Assembly (NCBI GenBank): GCA_035275065.1
Contig: DATENM010000150.1
Span: forward strand, 1-64,000
Length of the DNA: 64,000 nt
Direction: 5' to 3'
Origin: Blastocatellia bacterium
Lineage (GTDB): Bacteria; Acidobacteriota; Blastocatellia; UBA7656
The notes below the pieces were generated by a model. It did no database searches, was not told the origin of the DNA, and worked only from the letters and a program-made list of their open reading frames with translations. The stretch's first letter is position 1; each line of letters opens with the position of its first letter. A program made the translations under genes and the position numbers. Below, piece after piece: positions 57,101-64,000 of the stretch.

Positions 57101-57795
57101 TGCGGCTCGGCATCACTGCATGGCTCAGACGCAGATCGCAAAATGGAAAAGGGCACGACCAATTTCATGTTTCTTTAAGCGGCAAGCCTGACCTCCAACG
57201 ATTCATCGAGCTGGTCGGCGCAGTCGGAGAATATAAGAACGGTTCCTTACGTGAAATCGCGGCATATATTGGAAACCGCCCGGCAAATACTAATCGGGAT
57301 ATCATTCCCAGCGAGGTTTGGAGAAACCTTGTTGTGCCAGCAATGGAGGTGGCTGGCATGACGACGCGTCAGATGTTCGAGGGGATAAGCACTCGATATT
57401 GTGGAACAGGAATTTATAAACAGAACATCAGCCGCGAACGCGCTGCGCGCCTTGCGAGCGTTGTGCATTCTGAGGAACTCAATAAGCTGGCTCACAGCAG
57501 CGTTTATTGGGATGAGATTACCTCGATTGAGCTAGATGGTGAAACCGAAGTCTATGACCTCACAGTCGAACACTTCCATAATTTCATTGCCAATGAAATC
57601 ATCCCGCATAATTCGATTGAGCAGGACGCCGACGTCGTTTGCTTCATCTACCGTGACGAAGTCTACAATCCGTCGGACGAGAATCGCGGCGTCGCCGAGT
57701 TGATCGTCGGCAAGCAGCGCAACGGCCCCACGGGCACTGTGCAGATGGCCTTCTTAAAAGAGTTCACGCGCTTCGAAAACATGTGGAAGGAGTAG
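54127..57795 (+). CDS. dnaB: Replicative DNA helicase DnaB, interrupted by two inteins
   Basis: The 1222-aa precursor yields a 447-aa helicase after two splicing events, the usual DnaB length. N-terminal domain: VEAERSILGAILLDN (residues about 18-32), linked to the RecA-type motor. The motor is split. Walker A reads ARPSMGK, then intein 1 (residues 222-568), then TALALNMALYA. Walker B is LLIIDYMQLMSGRGR. DLRESG is followed by intein 2 (735-1162) and then SIEQDADVVCFIYRDE. The C terminus ENRGVAELIVGKQRNGPTG ... FTRFENMWKE is intact. Without splicing of intein 1 the ATP-binding loop is broken, so viability depends on both inteins. Order rplI-dnaB-alr is common. Confidence 0.96.
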   Translation: MSRAASSDPFFDKGLPSNVEAERSILGAILLDNAVCNQAIELLKREDFFLDSHRRIYEKMISLSERGAAIDHITLTDELRKAAEFEQVGGLTYIASLMDGVPRTDTIEHYAKIVKSKSQLRKLITASNQIIASCFDEEDDPEIIIDRAEALIFQIAEDRVRQGFQYIGEVAQRRLEQIEQMAGRPEMITGVPTGFTDFDQLTSGLQRQDLIIVAARPSMGKAQPLDARVLTESGWKTMGELEVGDDLASVDGRPSTVIGIYPQGVKQIYQVTFSDGRATECCGEHLWSVHYRNWPAPRVLTTTEVATLLTRKRYQKRLWIDMVSGDFGHNQSLPVDPRVLGLLIGEGDFNTLRFSTASHSILSRMTAELEPALTINHAGRYDYRLVQTDGQCRPGRYGVWPNPLKEELKSLGLWGKRSESKFIPEPYKTANRAARLALLQGLLDADGWVEKTGSVRFATSSERLADDVVELARSLGSWATKNSKQPVYTYDGERRQGRLSFVVNIGHPQPASLFTLPEKRARAAAIRKRRKLPTFVSIEPVRQVEARCIAVTHPTQLYITDDYVVTHNTALALNMALYAAKNGSTVGIFSLEMSAEQLVSRLLCSEARVDAHRLRTGYLNREEWARLADALRRLCETQVYIDDTPGSGVLEMRAKCRRLKAEHRLDLLIIDYMQLMSGRGRIESRQQEVSQISRDLKSLAKELNVPVIALSQLSRATETRSDHRPQLSDLRESGCLAGESLVTMADTGAQVPIRDLVGRSGFAVWALNEETLQIERAIVSRAFSTGVKSVYRLTTRLGRTIRATANHKFRTFAGWLRLDELRIGERLAAPRELPSPYPQTISNAELALAAHLIGDGCTLPRHVIQYTTREKDLAELVAALATEVFGDEVRPRINPERNWYQVYLTSTRHHTHNVRSAVAEWLDDLGIFGLRSYEKHVPDKVFKQPAPAIARFLRHLWATDGCIRLKPGFYAPAVYYASSSERLARDVQSLLLRLGITAWLRRRSQNGKGHDQFHVSLSGKPDLQRFIELVGAVGEYKNGSLREIAAYIGNRPANTNRDIIPSEVWRNLVVPAMEVAGMTTRQMFEGISTRYCGTGIYKQNISRERAARLASVVHSEELNKLAHSSVYWDEITSIELDGETEVYDLTVEHFHNFIANEIIPHNSIEQDADVVCFIYRDEVYNPSDENRGVAELIVGKQRNGPTGTVQMAFLKEFTRFENMWKE
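54790..55830 (+). mobile_element. DnaB intein 1 (347 aa), class 3, with LAGLIDADG homing endonuclease
   Basis: Inserted between GK and T of the Walker A motif. It starts with Ala (AQPLDARVLTESGWKTMGEL) rather than Cys or Ser. Block B reads GEHLWSV (Trp and His), block F reads RCIAVTHPTQLYIT (Cys), and block G is VVTHN with Thr before His-Asn, next to Thr+1 of the extein. Those Trp, Cys and Thr are the W-C-T set of class 3 inteins. Two endonuclease motifs are seen: VLGLLIGEGDF and LLQGLLDADGWV. Splicing would begin at the block F Cys. Confidence 0.88.
56329..57612 (+). mobile_element. DnaB intein 2 (428 aa), class 1, with LAGLIDADG homing endonuclease
   Basis: Inserted at DLRESG / SIEQD, the site used by the Synechocystis DnaB intein. 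Block A begins Cys (CLAGESLVTMADTGAQVPIR); block B has RATANHKFRTFAGW; blocks F-G are VYDLTVEHFHNFIANEIIPHN, ending Asn with Ser+1. LAGLIDADG motifs: LALAAHLIGDGCT and FLRHLWATDGCIR. The 3' third (about 57230-57510) is visibly more AT-rich than the flanks. Confidence 0.92.
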
Positions 57796-57823
57796 CCGGG
57801 CCACAACGCCGAGGGATGCCGAG

Positions 57824-59059
57824 ATGAAGGATGAGCAAGGGGCAGGGGATACGCCGCCGGGCGAGTTGGTGTCGCGGGCCGCTGCCGATTCATCTTCCGA
57901 CGCGCAGGCTTCAGCTTTTCTGCCGCCGGGCCGCCCGACCTGGGCCGAGATCAACCTCGATCACCTGGCGCACAATCTTGGTCTCGTCAAACAGGCGGTC
58001 GGCGCCGAGGTCGCCGTGATGCCGGCGGTCAAAGCCGACGCTTACGGTCACGGCGCGGCGGCGTGTGCCGTGGCGCTCGAAGGCGCCGGCGCAGACTGGT
58101 TCGGGGTCGCCTTGCCCGAAGAAGGGGCCGCGCTCAGAGAGGCGGGCGTGACGCGGCCCGTGCTCTGTCTCGGCGGTTTCTGGGAAGGGCAGGAGGCCGG
58201 GCTGCTGGCCGCGCAATTGACCCCGGTGCTGTATCGTCTCGACCTGCTCGAACGCCTCGACGCCGAGGCGCGGCGCGCCAGCCGCCCGGCGGCTTATCAT
58301 TTGAAAGTGGATACCGGCATGGGACGGCTCGGCGTGCCGTATATGGAGCTGGCGCGCTTTCTCGAACGAGCCGATGGCTTCACACACTTGCGGCTTGATG
58401 GCGTGATGACGCACTTCGCTTCTGCCGACCAGCCGGATAAAGATGAGTTTACCCGGCTACAGATGGCGCGCTTTGAAAGTGCCCTGGCTGAAATCCATGC
58501 CCGTGGCCATCAGCCGGCGTGGATTCACGAAGCCAACAGCGCGGCGTCGCTGGCTTATCCGCGGGCGCGCGGCAACCTGGTGCGGCCCGGCGGCGTGCTT
58601 TACGGCTTGTGGCGCGATGTCGTGAATCCGCAAACGCCTCGGCTCGACTGGCGGGCGGTGCTGGCGCTGCGGACGCGCATCATTCATATGAAAAGGGTGG
58701 CGCGGGGCGCGCCGCTCGGTTATGGCGGCACCTTCACGACCCTGCGCGAGAGCCTTATCGCGACGCTCGCCATCGGTTACGAAGATGGATTGCCGCGTGC
58801 CCTCTCAAACCGCGGGCGCGTGCTGGTGCGTGGCCAGTTTGCCCCCATCGTGGGCCGCATCAGCATGGATTTGACTTTGATTGATGTCACAGACATCAAC
58901 GGTGCCGCGCTCAACGACGAGGTGACGGTCATCGGGCAGCAAGGCACGCAGGAAATCTCTGCCGAGGAGGTCGCCAAGCAGGCTGGCACGATCTCTTATG
59001 AGATCACCTGCCGCCTGAGCGAGCGCGTGCCCAGGAAAATAGTAGGCAGGGGGCCGTAA
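57824..59059 (+). CDS. alr: Alanine racemase
   Basis: A 411-aa PLP enzyme producing D-alanine for peptidoglycan. The catalytic lysine is Lys70 in VMPAVKADAYGHG; the second base Tyr300 is in PLGYGGTFTTL; HLKVDTGMGRLG, RLDGVMTHFASAD and GRISMDLTLIDVTD are conserved. The first 35 residues precede the usual family start (TWAEINLDHLAHNL), so a later initiation codon is possible although none is better placed. The last residues (RKIVGRGP) come from the following palindrome. Confidence 0.94.
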   Translation: MKDEQGAGDTPPGELVSRAAADSSSDAQASAFLPPGRPTWAEINLDHLAHNLGLVKQAVGAEVAVMPAVKADAYGHGAAACAVALEGAGADWFGVALPEEGAALREAGVTRPVLCLGGFWEGQEAGLLAAQLTPVLYRLDLLERLDAEARRASRPAAYHLKVDTGMGRLGVPYMELARFLERADGFTHLRLDGVMTHFASADQPDKDEFTRLQMARFESALAEIHARGHQPAWIHEANSAASLAYPRARGNLVRPGGVLYGLWRDVVNPQTPRLDWRAVLALRTRIIHMKRVARGAPLGYGGTFTTLRESLIATLAIGYEDGLPRALSNRGRVLVRGQFAPIVGRISMDLTLIDVTDINGAALNDEVTVIGQQGTQEISAEEVAKQAGTISYEITCRLSERVPRKIVGRGP

Positions 59060-59170
59060 GCAGGAAGCCGTCAAAAAGAAAGCCGGCCGGGCGAGGCGAC
59101 TCGCATGGGCCGCCTGTGAAGGCTGGCAGATGGTTTTTACTGCCGCCCGCTTCCTGCCTCCTGCCTCCTG
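59047..59170. repeat. Intergenic word palindrome, family A (diverged)
   Basis: gtaggcagggggccgtaagcaggaagc on the left; gcttcctgcctcctgcctcctg on the right; the centre holds ggccgggcgaggcg...cgcctg. The left arm provides the alr stop codon region. Confidence 0.7.
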
Positions 59171-59178
59171 TTTACCGC

Positions 59179-59206
59179 TTGCCCTGCCGGCGTTTTCAGC
59201 TATAAT
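59179..59206 (+). promoter_or_regulatory. Sigma70-type promoter of the oxoamine synthase gene
   Basis: TTGCCC (59179-59184), a 16-base spacer and TATAAT (59201-59206) with GC before it. The predicted start near 59213 gives a leader of about 84 bases to ATG 59297, marking a new transcription unit after alr. Confidence 0.6.
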
Positions 59207-59296
59207 TCTCGGCATTGCAGGGAAACAAGTTTTCGCTCGGGTTCCTCGTGATAAGGTGTGTAGTTCAAAGATTCCGTTAGGTAAGGGGTGTTCAGC

Positions 59297-60529
59297 ATGC
59301 AGCAGCCATCGCGGATCGCCGCGAAAGATGTGTTCGAGAAAGCACTGTCGTATACAAAGGCAGACGAGTTCCGCCGCGTCGGACTCTATCCCTACTTCAC
59401 GGAATTTTCGGGGGCGATTGATACGGGCGAAGCCGAAGTGATGATGGGCGACCGCCGCGTCTTGATGTTCGGCTCGAACAACTACCTGGGACTGACGACG
59501 CGACCCGAAGTGAAGGCCGCCGCCATCGAAGCCGTTCAACAGTACGGCACCGGCTGTTCGGGCTCGCGCATGCTCAACGGCACCATGGACCTGCACGTTC
59601 GCCTGGAAGCGACGCTGGCGCGCTTTATGAAGCGCGAATCGGCGCTGGCCTTCGGCACAGGCTTTCAGACCAACTTCGGCGCGCTGGCGACGATTGCCCA
59701 GAAAGGCGATGTGATTATCGCTGACCGCAACATTCACGCTTCGCTGCTCGACGGCTGCCTGGCATCGTTTGCGCGCACGATGCGCTATCGCCACAACGAC
59801 ATGCGCGATCTCGAAAAAGTGCTCGAAAGCCTGCCGCCGGACGAAGGCCGCCTGATTGTCGTTGACGGCGTCTTTTCGATGGAAGGCGACACCGCCAACC
59901 TGCCGGAGATTGTCCGGCTGGCGCAAACCTACGGCGCGCGGGTTTACGTTGACGAAGCGCATGGCATCGGCGTGCTCGGCGCTCACGGGCGCGGCGCGGT
60001 CGAGCATTACGGGGTCGAAAGCAACGTTGATGTGGTGATGGGGACGTTTTCGAAATCCTTCGCCTCAATCGGCGGCTTCATCGCCGCGCGCCGCGAGGTC
60101 ATCGAATTCATCAAGCACCACAGCCGCGCTTTCGTCTATTCGGCGTCGCTGTCGCCGGCGAATGCGGCCGCCGTCTTGAAAGCCATCGAGATCATCGAGC
60201 GCGAGCCGGAGCTGCGCACACGGCTGCTGGCGACGAGCGCGAAACTGAAGCGCGAGCTGAGAGCAATGGGCTACAAGCTGCTCGAACCGCATGAGAGCTT
60301 TAACGGCATGACGCCGATCATCCCGGTCATCGTGGATGACGAGGTGTTGGTCTGCCGCTTCTTCTGGGAGCTGATGGGCGAAGGCATCTACACCAACCCT
60401 GTGCTGGCGCCGGCAGTGGCGCACAGTCTGGTGCGTATCAGTTGCATGGCGACGCACACGGAAGAGCACCTCGAACGCCTGCTCGAAGCCATGTATCGCA
60501 TCGGCAAAAAGATGGAGATCATTCAGTGA
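59297..60529 (+). CDS. Alpha-oxoamine synthase, serine palmitoyltransferase-like
   Basis: A 410-aa PLP enzyme condensing an amino acid with an acyl thioester. The Schiff-base lysine is Lys253 in GTFSKSFASIGG; FGSNNYLGLTTRPEV, YGTGCSGSRMLNGTMDLH, DGVFSMEGDTANLP and VDEAHGIGVLG are family motifs. KHHSRAFVYSASLSPANAAAV resembles bacteroidete serine palmitoyltransferases more than BioF or Kbl. Three genes downstream, a ketosynthase and an acyl carrier protein could supply the acyl group. No biotin genes are near. AAGGGG precedes ATG 59297; GTG 59288 is an alternative. BioF or Kbl remain possible. Confidence 0.85.
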   Translation: MQQPSRIAAKDVFEKALSYTKADEFRRVGLYPYFTEFSGAIDTGEAEVMMGDRRVLMFGSNNYLGLTTRPEVKAAAIEAVQQYGTGCSGSRMLNGTMDLHVRLEATLARFMKRESALAFGTGFQTNFGALATIAQKGDVIIADRNIHASLLDGCLASFARTMRYRHNDMRDLEKVLESLPPDEGRLIVVDGVFSMEGDTANLPEIVRLAQTYGARVYVDEAHGIGVLGAHGRGAVEHYGVESNVDVVMGTFSKSFASIGGFIAARREVIEFIKHHSRAFVYSASLSPANAAAVLKAIEIIEREPELRTRLLATSAKLKRELRAMGYKLLEPHESFNGMTPIIPVIVDDEVLVCRFFWELMGEGIYTNPVLAPAVAHSLVRISCMATHTEEHLERLLEAMYRIGKKMEIIQ

Positions 60530-60613
60530 CAAGTAAACAGTGACAGGTGATAAGAGGGAAACCCCGCTTGTCTTTACTTGTCACTTGTCACTTGTCACTT
60601 GTCACTTGTCACT
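60528..60613. repeat. Intergenic word palindrome, family C
   Basis: gtgacaagtaaacagtgacaggtgataag on the left; five tandem cttgtcac-type words on the right. It begins at the last codon of the oxoamine synthase gene and ends 5 bases before ATG 60618; no Shine-Dalgarno precedes the ketosynthase. Confidence 0.88.
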
Positions 60614-60617
60614 CTTT

Positions 60618-61862
60618 ATGAGGCGAGTCGTCGTAACAGGCATCGGATTGATTACCCCGCTGGGCTGCGGGCGCGAGGTCGTTTGGTCGGCGCTCACTGC
60701 CGGGCGCAGCGGCATTGTGCGCATTGAAGAGTTCGACACCTCGGGACTGCGAACGAACATCGCCGGCGTCTGTCGCGACTTTCGCCCGCTCGACTTTTTC
60801 GACGACCGCGAGATGGCGCGTCTCGACCGCGTCTCGCAGATGGCGATTGCGGCCACCGGCATGGCGACGGGCGAAGCCGGGCTGACCAATGGCCAGCTCG
60901 ACAGCTATGACGTCGGCGTGATGCTGGGGACAGGCTTCGGCGGGCAGAGCTCGATTGAAGAGTACTGCGGCGCTTTCTTCTCGAATGGCCGTGGCCGGCG
61001 CTCGGCCATTGCGATTCCGAAGTCGATGTACAACGCGTCGTCTTCAAACATCGCCATCCGCTTCAAGACGCGCGGCCCGAACCTGACGGTGACGACCGCC
61101 TGCTCGTCGGGCGCGAACGCCATCGGTCAGGCGTTTCACTTGATTCGCTACGGTCACGCCGACCGCATGATTGCCGGCGGCGCCGATGCTCCGGTGACCC
61201 CTGTGGTGATGGATGCGTGGAAAGACATGCGCGTGCTGTCAACCAAGAACGATCCGCCCGAGCGCGCCTGCAAGCCCTTCAGCGCCAACCGCGACGGCTT
61301 TGTGCTGTCGGAAGGCGCGGGCATCGTCGTGCTGGAAGCGCTGGAGCTGGCCGTCGCGCGCGGCGCTCGGATCTATGGCGAGATTCTCGGTTACGGCTCG
61401 ACGGCCGACGCCGCGCACATCACCTTTCCTGATCCCGACGGCGAGGCGAACGCCATCCTGCGCGCCCTCAAAGATGCGAATGTTGCGCCGGCAGAGATCG
61501 ATCACATCAACGCGCATGGCACCGCCACCAAGCTCAACGACCAGTCCGAAACCGAGGCCATCAAGCGCGTCTTCGGCGACCGCGCTCGCGAGATTCCCAT
61601 AAACTCGATCAAATCGATGATCGGCCATTCGATGGGCGCGGCGGGCGCAATTGAGTTGATCGCCGCGACGCTGGCGATTGATAATCAGATTCTCCCCCCG
61701 ACGATCAACTACGAGGAAGCCGATCCGCAATGCGACCTCGATTACATCACCGAAGGGGCGCGGCGGGTGAGCGGCAGCAATCCACTGCGCACGGCGATGT
61801 CGAATTCGTTCGGTTTCGGCGGCAACAACGCCGTGCTTGTCGTGCGCGCCTTTCAAGGGTAA
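60618..61862 (+). CDS. 3-oxoacyl-ACP synthase II (FabF-like ketosynthase)
   Basis: A 414-aa condensing enzyme. Active-site Cys162 (TVTTACSSGANAI), His300 (INAHGTATKLND) and His337 (SMIGHSMGAAGA) are all present, with the FabF start RRVVVTGIGLITPLGCG and end SNSFGFGGNNAVLVVR. Either the housekeeping FabF or a dedicated synthase for the neighbouring lipid pathway. ATG 60618 opens the family sequence; the longer frame is repeat-derived. The ACP gene follows 75 bases later, the common fabF-acp pairing. Confidence 0.92.
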   Translation: MRRVVVTGIGLITPLGCGREVVWSALTAGRSGIVRIEEFDTSGLRTNIAGVCRDFRPLDFFDDREMARLDRVSQMAIAATGMATGEAGLTNGQLDSYDVGVMLGTGFGGQSSIEEYCGAFFSNGRGRRSAIAIPKSMYNASSSNIAIRFKTRGPNLTVTTACSSGANAIGQAFHLIRYGHADRMIAGGADAPVTPVVMDAWKDMRVLSTKNDPPERACKPFSANRDGFVLSEGAGIVVLEALELAVARGARIYGEILGYGSTADAAHITFPDPDGEANAILRALKDANVAPAEIDHINAHGTATKLNDQSETEAIKRVFGDRAREIPINSIKSMIGHSMGAAGAIELIAATLAIDNQILPPTINYEEADPQCDLDYITEGARRVSGSNPLRTAMSNSFGFGGNNAVLVVRAFQG

Positions 61863-61937
61863 ACTGTACGCCTTGAAATTCAAATCCAGGCCCCAAACTC
61901 GACAATACGGAGACGGCTGTATCGAAGGGAAAGTGCT

Positions 61938-62195
61938 ATGACCAGACAAGCGGTTGAGACAATCGAGGACGCGGTAAAAGACATCATCGTCGCGGAGCTG
62001 CGCGTGGATCGCGACCAGCTAGAGCCGGCGACACATCTGATGAAAGACCTCGGCGCCGACTCGCTCGACGCGCTCAACATCGCCCTGCGGCTGGAAGAAG
62101 CCTTTAAGATCAAGATACCCGATGACGCGATTCCGAAGTTCTTGACCGTCGGCGACATTATCAAAGGCGTCAATGAACATCGGGCGATGCATTAG
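61938..62195 (+). CDS. Acyl carrier protein
   Basis: An 85-aa acidic four-helix protein. The phosphopantetheine serine is Ser42 in DLGADSLDALNIALRLEE. The C-terminal helix is TVGDIIKGVNEHR. Compared with housekeeping AcpP (usually DSLDTVELVM), the helix II residues are DALNIALRLEE, so it may be specialised; the housekeeping gene could lie elsewhere. Together with the ketosynthase and oxoamine synthase it would form an acyl-supply module. AAGGGAAAG precedes the ATG. Confidence 0.92.
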   Translation: MTRQAVETIEDAVKDIIVAELRVDRDQLEPATHLMKDLGADSLDALNIALRLEEAFKIKIPDDAIPKFLTVGDIIKGVNEHRAMH

Positions 62196-62282
62196 CGCGG
62201 CAGCCCGCCGCGACCCGCCGGCCTGCCCATCGCGGCGCGCGACCGGGCGGCGTGGCGGCGACACCAGGCATTGATAACCGCA

Positions 62283-62318
62283 GGCGGCGCCAGCTTCGTT
62301 TTGCTGGCGCCGCCTTTT
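62283..62318 (+). terminator. Strong intrinsic terminator after acp
   Basis: ggcggcgccagc / gctggcgccgcc is a perfect 12-bp stem with an 8-base loop and TTTT after it. It ends the ketosynthase-ACP transcript 88 bases after the ACP stop and 46 bases before the next ATG. Confidence 0.92.
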
Positions 62319-62363
62319 GCCGCCCGCTGATCGGAAAGCGCGCCACCTGATCTCACAATCGTC

Positions 62364-64000
62364 ATGAAGTCATCGCGCCAGCCTGCTTCTGTAACCAAGG
62401 CCACAACGCCTGTCCGCGCGCTGGCGTTTGCGGTGAGCCTGGCACTGCTGGCGCTGGTGCCGCTGGTCTTCAGCACGGCGGTACACCGCACGTTCACGCT
62501 GCCGAAGGTGGTCGTGTTGCTCGTTGGCTCGGCGGCGCTCGTCGGCCTGATGGGATGGACGGAGTTTGCGCCCGGCGGCGCGCGATTGCGATTGCTGCGT
62601 TCGCCGCATGTCTTGCTCATCCTGCTCTACGTCGCGACGCTCGCGACCTCGACCGCTTTCGGCGTCGCGCCGCGCCTCGCGTTGTTCGGCAGCTTTGAGA
62701 ATCAAATGGGCTTGCTGACGCGCGTGTGCTTTCTGATCTGCTGCCTGAGCTTGGTCATCATCATCGGCGAGTCGCGGGCGCGGCTGCAACAGACGCTCTG
62801 GGCCGTCACAATCACAGGGCTGGTCGTCGCCACCTACGGCTTCGCGCAGTTCTTCGGACGCGACCCGTTCATGTCGGCGAACCTCTATACCTTCGCGTCC
62901 GCCGCCGGGCGCGTCGTCCGCGTCATCAGCACACTGGGGCACGCCGATTACCTCGGAAATTTTCTGCTCTACACGACGCCCGTGAGCGCCGCTCTCGCGC
63001 TGGCGCGGCAAGGGCGCGCCCGCTTGCTGGCGCTGGTGGCGACGCTGCTTTCGACGCTTGTCATCGTCTTTAGCGGTACGCGCGGAGCCATCGTCGGACT
63101 TGCGGTCGGAGCGCTGGCGCTGGCGCTGGCCGCAGGCAGACGCCGGGAAGGGCCTGCGATCTGGCGCGACCGCCGCGCCGTGCGCCGTGCAACGGTCGCG
63201 GCGCTTATCGTCATCGGCGCGCTGGGGTTGATCGCCGTCAACCCTGCGTCGCGGCAGATCATTGTGCGCGCCCGCGCTGCCATCGCCGAAGGCGCGAGCG
63301 GTGCGGGCCGCACGCTTTTGTGGCGCGACACGCTGGCGATGCTCCCGGCTTATGGCCTTACAGGCTGCGGCCCCGAAGGGTTTCGATTGGCTTTCCTGCC
63401 ATACAAGTCGCTGGAGCTTGCCCAGCTCGCGCCGCAAACGAATAACGAAAGCCCGCACGACGCCTATCTCGACGTGGCGGTTTCGAACGGCGTGGCGGGC
63501 GCGATCTTTTATGTTGCCGTGCTAATCTCTGCTTTCTGGCGGCTGGCCATCGCCGCGCGCCGCGCCGCCGACAGGGAGATGAAAATTACATGCGCCGGCT
63601 TGATAGCGGCGCTCGCCGCCGTCGCCGCGCACAACATTTTCATCTTTGACCAGATTCCGACGGGGCTTTATTTTTTCGCCTTCGCGGGGCTGGCGCAGGC
63701 GGCCTTCAACGTCGTGATGGGTGTGCGTCGCGACGACAGCCGCTCTGCTGATGGCGGCGTAAGACCGGCGACGCGTCTACTGCATCGCGGGATCGCGGGG
63801 GCCGGTGTCACCATCTTCGTTATCGTGTCGTGGTACGCGCTCGTGCTGGTGCGCGCAGACGTAGAGATGCGCCGCTCGTTTGCTGCCGCGCTCGGCGGCG
63901 ATTTCGATGGCGCGCTCGCGGCGGGCCGGGCCGCGGCTAACAGCGCAGAGGCGACCGGGGCATATCAGTTCGAGCTGGCGCGCTCGCTGGCGTTGTTTGC
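62364..64000 (+). CDS. O-antigen ligase/polymerase-like membrane protein, 3' end outside window
   Basis: Open to the window end, 545 codons visible. About eleven hydrophobic segments; a long extracytoplasmic loop lies near residues 290-390 and has GRTLLWRDTLAMLPAYGLTG and NNESPHDAYLDVAVSNGV, the Wzy_C (PF04932-like) signature of O-antigen ligases and related polymerases. The last 60 residues (RSFAAALGGDFDGALAAGRAAANS) look like the start of a TPR region. It should add or polymerise a glycan on a lipid carrier in the inner membrane. ATG 62364 has no clear Shine-Dalgarno; a strong terminator precedes it. Confidence 0.85.
   Translation, partial: MKSSRQPASVTKATTPVRALAFAVSLALLALVPLVFSTAVHRTFTLPKVVVLLVGSAALVGLMGWTEFAPGGARLRLLRSPHVLLILLYVATLATSTAFGVAPRLALFGSFENQMGLLTRVCFLICCLSLVIIIGESRARLQQTLWAVTITGLVVATYGFAQFFGRDPFMSANLYTFASAAGRVVRVISTLGHADYLGNFLLYTTPVSAALALARQGRARLLALVATLLSTLVIVFSGTRGAIVGLAVGALALALAAGRRREGPAIWRDRRAVRRATVAALIVIGALGLIAVNPASRQIIVRARAAIAEGASGAGRTLLWRDTLAMLPAYGLTGCGPEGFRLAFLPYKSLELAQLAPQTNNESPHDAYLDVAVSNGVAGAIFYVAVLISAFWRLAIAARRAADREMKITCAGLIAALAAVAAHNIFIFDQIPTGLYFFAFAGLAQAAFNVVMGVRRDDSRSADGGVRPATRLLHRGIAGAGVTIFVIVSWYALVLVRADVEMRRSFAAALGGDFDGALAAGRAAANSAEATGAYQFELARSLALF

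Noticed and set aside
54790..57612. Sequencing artefact or frameshifted pseudogene of dnaB
   Set aside because: The frame is open throughout, the splice junction residues and all intein blocks are present, and the exteins join precisely into a standard DnaB.
60540..60617. N-terminal extension of the ketosynthase
   Set aside because: It is encoded by the family C word array (repeated HLSLVTC) and precedes the canonical RRVVVTGIG start.
62196..62363. Additional gene between acp and the O-antigen-ligase-like gene
   Set aside because: Contains a terminator and short GC-rich sequence only; no frame with coding character.

Overview
The window looks like chromosome of a free-living, Gram-negative, high-GC bacterium. 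The best guess is Acidobacteriota, perhaps class Blastocatellia. This is inference from several things: lipid A/Kdo genes (lpxK, waaA) together with bacillithiol genes (bshC, a YfiT-type transferase); a propeller histidine kinase; a large C25-type secreted protease; and intergenic hairpins made of heptanucleotide words. No phage, transposase, plasmid or CRISPR functions are visible. The only recognisable selfish genes are two inteins in dnaB.

Layout. 1-5094: bshC (5' truncated), a secreted DUF4440-FKBP protein, a CDF metal exporter and a GT-C membrane glycosyltransferase. 5225-11940: a di-haem cytochrome c, then a moxR / DUF58 / transglutaminase operon. 12095-20230: metabolic and envelope genes, with lpxK-waaA and efp on the minus strand. 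20290-31931: a divergent pair of giant secreted proteins (1935 and 1798 aa). Both carry an ExeM/NucH-type nuclease domain, and the second also carries a gingipain-type C25 protease. 32014-34461: GDP-mannose supply (manC-like, phosphomannomutase). 34857-39887: small metabolic genes, a peroxiredoxin, an Lrp regulator with a probable autoregulatory promoter, and a bacillithiol transferase. 39985-44081: a two-component pair. 44290-48573: secreted protein, YheT-type hydrolase, CFA-synthase-like enzyme, class V aminotransferase. 48749-57795: conserved housekeeping block ispE, tRNA-Gln, prs, rplY, pth, rpsF, rpsR, rplI, dnaB. 57824-64000: alr, an alpha-oxoamine synthase, a ketosynthase, an acyl carrier protein and an O-antigen-ligase-like gene cut by the window end.

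The most distinctive structure is not a gene. About twenty intergenic sites carry the same architecture: a 7-8-base word in tandem, a short centre, then the reverse-complement word in tandem. At least ten word families are present. I label them A (cagtagg), B (gtgatga), C (gtgacaa), D (gtcagga), E (tgtagcgcaag), F (cactagc / ggggcca), G (ggatttt), H (cacagaga), I (gggagcgcggg) and J (ccgggtg). They begin at or over stop codons and often end a few bases before the next start codon. One sits in frame inside a coding gene, and others encode the last residues of proteins.

The second highlight is dnaB, interrupted by two full-length inteins with LAGLIDADG endonucleases. One sits in the Walker A loop and has the marks of a class 3 intein (Ala1, W-C-T triad, Thr+1). 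The other is a class 1 intein at the DLRESG/SIEQ site.

All functions are read from motifs, length and gene order. No database search was run.
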